Under the pieces are notes generated by a model. The model did no database searches. It was not told the DNA's origin and saw only the letters and a list, made by a program, of their open reading frames with translations. This document shows, one piece after another, positions 9,536 through 13,386 of a stretch of DNA of 13,386 nt. The position numbers and the translations under genes are program-made. Numbering within the stretch: position 1 is the stretch's first letter; every line of letters begins with the position of its first letter. Source of the DNA: Conidiobolus incongruus B7586 (lineage: Eukaryota > Entomophthoromycota > Entomophthoromycetes > Entomophthorales > Conidiobolaceae); NCBI GenBank assembly GCA_000697335.1, contig JNEM01015465.1, positions 1-13,386 of the forward strand, in the 5' to 3' direction.

Positions 9536-11192
9536 ATGAGCAACCAATTTAATTTTGAACCAACACCGAATGGAAAAGTATTGTTAACAACCACAGTTGG
9601 GGATATCGAAATAGAACTCTGGGGTAAAGAATGTCCATTAGCTGTACGTAATTTTATTCAATTATGCATGGAGAACTTTTATGATGGCCTAATATTTCAT
9701 AGAGTAGTGAGGAATTTTATTGTCCAAACTGGAGATCCTACAGGAACGGGGTTTGGTGGTGAAAGTATTTATGGAAAAGATTTTGAATTGGAAATTCATC
9801 CTAGGTTGAGATTTAATCGCAGAGGGATATTAGGTATGGCTAATACTGGCAAAAATGATAACAATAGTCAATTTTTCATTACTCTTGGGAGTGCTTTAGA
9901 ATTGCAGGGAAAATATACATGCTTTGGAAGAGTAAATCAATTTCTGAAATATATTTATATCAATTATTAATATTGATATTTTAGATAATTGGTGATACTA
10001 TTTTTAATGTATTAAAAATTGGAGAATGCGAAACTGATAAAGATGACCGTCCATTATACCCTCCCAAAATTTTAAGCTCTAAAATTTTATTAAATCCTTT
10101 CGATGACATCATCCCTAGAATTAGTAAAAAGGAATTAGAAATACAAATGAAAAGTCAATTAGATTCTGCTACTCAGAAAAAGCCAAAGAAAAAGGGGAAA
10201 AAGTAAATAGTAGCAATAATTAATAATCTTTATATTCCTAATATATACTTTTATAGAGATAAAAATTTACTCTCTTTTGAAGACGATGATTTAATAAGTA
10301 ATAGTCAAGATTCTAAGAAGTTCAAAATGAAGAGCAGCTTTGATACCAATAATAGTGATACAAGTCTTTCTAAAGACCAGCCTATTATTAAAACTATTCT
10401 CGATATTGGTACATTATAATGTGATTTATTTTGTATCTATATTTACCATTTATATTAGATGATGGATATGTTCCTAGTATCAAATCTAAAACAGCCGAGA
10501 AAATACCGAAAGAAATCACTTCATCGACCGAATCTAATAATGATGTAGAAGAAATTATAATATCAAGTGTATCAGAAGTAACTTCAGTGAACAAAAGAGA
10601 GTAAATATTTAAATTTCACTATTCTACTAACCTTTATTGATTTTTTAATCTCAGAGAGACTAAGTTAAAGATAAAGCAGCTAGAAGAAGAATTAAAAAAC
10701 AAAGAATTAAACAAGAAAAAAGAACATGAAAATGATCAATCGAAAAAGAAAACATTTTTAGAGCTACAACGGGAAAAATACCAAAAAACAGCCATTATTG
10801 GTAAAAGAAAGAAAATTAATGAGGATGAGGTCTATTTAATATACTGACTCAGGTTGCTGATATTAATCATAGTTATTTAGACTCTTGATAAGCTCTTTAA
10901 CTTCCAAAATAAATTATCCAATGTAAAAGATGATTCGGTGTCTAGCCAATCAAAGCCACTTGAAGAACAAGAATGTGCTCTTCATTCAGTTCCTAACTGT
11001 CAGTCTTGTAACAGGGAAATCGAAAATGAAGAAGATGAAAATATCGGAATTTCATGGATGGGACATAAGCTCAAATTTGAAAAAGACAGATTGGGAAAAG
11101 ATCTCACTCAAAGGAAAGACAGAGTGGAGGATTATACAGTCATTGATCCAAGATCTCAATTCACTCAGAAAAATGGCCAAAGAAGGGATTAA
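9536..11192 (+). CDS. CWC27: Spliceosome-associated cyclophilin CWC27 homologue (464 aa, six exons)
   Basis: Exons are 9536-9931, 9985-10202, 10257-10408, 10459-10600, 10655-10829 and 10881-11192; introns are 53, 54, 50, 54 and 51 nt. Residues 1-165 are a cyclophilin fold that follows human CWC27 closely without gaps: NGKVLLTTTVGDIEIELW, FHRVV, GDPTGTG, GGESIYG, RFNRRG, NSQFFITLG. Glu122 occupies the place of the catalytic-pocket Trp of cyclophilin A, the family hallmark linked to lost prolyl isomerase activity. LLNPFDDIIPR (about 167-177) is the conserved link. A low-complexity middle and a Lys/Glu coiled coil (about 303-361) follow, then LDKLFNFQNKLS and the C-terminal WMGHKLKFEK and DPR motifs shared with human CWC27 (WMSHVLQFEDK). 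The protein belongs to activated (Bact) spliceosomes, where CWC27 pairs with CWC22. Residues 393-404 have a Cys/His arrangement (CALHSVPNCQSC). Intron 4 has a perfect TACTAAC at 10625-10631; intron 5 has an unusual GTCTAT donor. Confidence 0.94.
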
Positions 11193-12230
11193 TCTATACA
11201 ATACATATTTATTAAATAATCATCTTGAATCTTAATGTGAATATATAAAGTATTTAGATCCATATATTTTTGATAAACTTCTGGCCATTTTTAATGTAAA
11301 TTTCGTATCCAAATGAAAGTATGTTTATTTTTCCAAAATTTACACTGATACTTATAAATTTCAGCATCCAAATATTACCTACAATTATTTTATTAATATT
11401 CAATAATATTAAAATAATTCCTATATAATCAATATTAATATATACTGATTGAACCTAGGATATATTTGACTTGGTTGAATAAAATATATTTATTGAAATA
11501 GTATGTATTTTTTATTTTATAAAAATTTAGATGATATAATATTTTCATATTATCAATATTTGGTTTAAGATAAGATATATATTTTAAGTTATATATTATA
11601 AATCATGTATAATTTATAAACAAATTATCTTTGATATTATTAAATATTTTTTTATTAATTTTTGTTAATTTAAGTAAAAATAAATATTATTATGAAATAT
11701 AGGTTTATATATTATCATAAGATTATATATATAATTTAGAATATATTTTTTATCAAAGATAAAACTTTTAAATTTTTATGTAAATTGTCATTATAAAAGA
11801 ATTTTTAAATATTCATCAATAATATATTTACTTAATTAATATTATAAATAAGTTTAACTCTTTGCTTTTTAATATAATTTAAAAATATTGATTTTACTTA
11901 TATAATATTAAATTCAATATATTACTTATTCATGGATGTAATTGCAATATTATGAATGAATAAAAAAAGTTAACAATATTAATAAGATTAGATTATTAAT
12001 TTTTACTTAATAACTGTGATAAACTAATTAAAATATGAATTTGGAAAATATAAAGATTTTACTTTATAATTCAATTTATTGTGATTATATTAATAAAGTT
12101 AAATTTATATAGGAATTTTAATTTTAATTATATTATAATTAACTTATGATAATAATAGTTAACCTATATATATCTTTATCATTATAATTAAAAAATATAT
12201 ATATATATATTACTTTGTAATTTAAATAAT
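11193..12230. other. AT-rich spacer without CpG, no recognisable gene
   Basis: This begins with the CWC27 3' UTR. The last CpG of the window is at 11304-11305. The rest is A/T sequence with stops in all frames and an (AT)8 run at 12195-12210. I could not match it to any coding family, although it may include further decayed repeats. Confidence 0.6.
12195..12210. repeat. (AT)8 run
   Basis: This short perfect dinucleotide run lies just outside the apparent left edge of the decayed mariner element. Confidence 0.85.
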
Positions 12231-12231
12231 A

Positions 12232-13386
12232 GGAATTTTTTGTGATTGAAAAAAAATAAACATTTTAATATATAAAAAATAAAAATAAATATATAATATA
12301 AAATTAATAATTTCTTTTATTTCTAATAACTTTTTGCTATACTTTTAGTAAAAATCTAATACTTAAAAAACAATTCTTTTTATTAAAGACTAAAATTTAA
12401 TGTTTTACAAACCAATTAAATTTTTTTATAGCAATTTTTTTTCTTGTAAACTAGTTTTTAATTACCTAAAACAATTATAATCACATAGGTTATAATCTAA
12501 AGAATATACTAGATATGGTAGTTTTTTCTAGTTATTTTTAATTAAAAAGTTTTTTACAACTTTAAATTTATGTATTTTATAATTATCATGTAAAATAATA
12601 AGTTTTCTCAAATTATATTGAGAATACAAATTAGAAATAGTTTTATTTAAAAAAGAAATATAAAATTTATTATTAATTAATTTTCTTTTAAAAACTAAAT
12701 AAAAATAACATATGTTATTATAATCTATTATAATAATTAATATTTGTTTATTAATAAAATGATTATTTAAAGGAATTTGTAAAAAAGGTTAATTTAAATT
12801 AATCTAACATTTTAATTTATGTTTTAATAAAAGATTATATAAAAAAAATCTAAGATTTATTAATTGTAATAATTTATTGTAAAAGTTTTAGTTTCTAATT
12901 ATAGCTTAGTAAGTTTTATTTAACAATAGCTACTCTAGCTTTTTTTTAAGCTTTAGTTAAATTATAAGATATTTATTTTATATTTTTATTAATTAATTTT
13001 AATTTAATCTTTAATATATATAATAAACTTATATAACTAATATTAAAGTGTTTTAAAAATTCTTTACCTAAAATAAAAAGATGTTTTTTAAAATATTTTT
13101 TTACTTTATTAATAATTAAAAAAATAACAGTTGAAAATAATCTTTTAAATTTTAACAAGTTTTAAGTAGTTTTTTTTTTAACCTTAAAGTAATTTACTTC
13201 ACAATAAATTGTTAATTTCAATAATATTATATTATTAAAAGCTATTTGTAAATTTTAAATAATTTTAAAGGGTTTATAGTTAAGTTTTACTAATAATAAA
13301 ATCAAAAACTTTTGATGATTATTATTTAATTATAATTAAATTAAATTAAATAATTAATTTCTAAAGATTAATTTTTAATCAAAAAA
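12232..13386 (-). mobile_element. Old mariner-type (Tc1/mariner, DD34D) DNA transposon, decayed; right end near or beyond the window edge
   Basis: The minus strand carries a recognisable but degraded mariner transposase (see the pseudogene entry). Classical mariners are about 1.3 kb, so the roughly 1.15 kb present here should be most of the element, with its transposase 5' end pointing to the window edge. The left end is placed near 12232 only because TTTTTTGTGATTGAAAAAA at 12236-12254 loosely resembles, in inverted orientation, the sequence at the window end (TTTTTTGATTAAAAATTAA read on the minus strand from 13386). These could be decayed terminal repeats, but such A/T sequence matches easily by chance. 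Stops replacing expected Gln and Trp codons, and the absence of CpG, suggest loss by C-to-T change. It cannot be active. Confidence 0.7.
12301..13320 (-). pseudogene. Decayed mariner transposase (helix-turn-helix plus DD34D catalytic domain)
   Basis: Reading the minus strand, about 13320 to 12973 encodes helix-turn-helix-like sequence ending in VKKYFKKH, then GKEFLKHFNIS (13036-13068). Next come KKARVAIVK and a block like the mariner ITGDESWI site, with ITINKS at about 12853-12867, in which the first catalytic Asp has become Asn (12859-12861) and the following Trp a stop. In the next frame comes RKLINNKFYISFLNK, then the second Asp in ILHDN (12585-12587), KVVKNFLIKNN, and SLDYNLCDY with the third Asp at 12480-12482. 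Exactly 34 residues separate the second and third Asp, the mariner DD34D spacing, and the third motif matches the family YSPDLAPCDY. The distance between the first and second Asp sites (about 91 codons) is close to the 92 residues of Mos1. One frame change (near 12770-12840) and more than ten in-frame stops are visible; many stops are TAA or TAG where Gln or Trp is expected. Confidence 0.78.

Noticed and set aside
10394-10594. 66-codon minus-strand open frame
   Set aside because: It lies opposite CWC27 exons 3 and 4, which are well supported by frame, splice sites and family motifs.
12973-13158. A standalone small basic minus-strand gene
   Set aside because: It is one open stretch of the decayed mariner transposase; the similarity continues on both sides through stops.
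1-13386. CRISPR arrays, tRNA or rRNA genes, telomeric or tandem satellite repeats
   Set aside because: No regularly spaced direct repeats, cloverleaf-like GC-richer blocks or telomere-like units were seen on either strand.

Overview
The window is a very AT-rich piece of a eukaryotic nuclear genome. It carries four intron-containing protein genes, all on the + strand, separated by long gene-free AT-rich spacers. I assembled exons by hand from splice signals, reading frame and family motifs. The result is 16 introns of 46-59 nt. This compact intron style, together with the kinds of orthologues present (a G3BP/Bre5-type protein, Fyv7, Atg9, Cwc27), suggests a fungus. An early-diverging lineage such as Mucoromycota is my best guess, but I cannot fix the taxon from this sequence alone.

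Layout: 1-2.5 kb is an AT-rich spacer with no recognisable gene. 2560-3959 is a G3BP/Nxt3-like stress-granule protein (NTF2-like domain, acidic/proline-rich linker, RRM, Arg/Gly tail; 431 aa). 3960-5129 is a spacer with an (AT)18 microsatellite. 5130-5907 is a six-exon Fyv7/TAP26-family rRNA-processing protein (170 aa) that needs a 14-nt microexon to stay open. 5908-6763 is a spacer. 6764-9064 is ATG9, the autophagy lipid scramblase (five exons; about 694 aa once a one-base discontinuity at a T-run near 7896-7900 is allowed for). 9536-11192 is CWC27, the spliceosomal cyclophilin (six exons, 464 aa). From about 11.3 kb to the end there is no CpG at all, and the last 1.1 kb holds a heavily decayed minus-strand mariner-type (DD34D) DNA transposon.

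The genes are housekeeping genes for mRNP and stress granules, ribosome biogenesis, autophagy and splicing. They do not form an obvious pathway cluster, and I see no new multi-gene system. The most rewarding observations are the microexon in the Fyv7 gene, the tandem splice acceptors that decide whether the G3BP-like protein keeps its RGG tail, the frame break in ATG9, and the mutated mariner copy inside a CpG-free tract.
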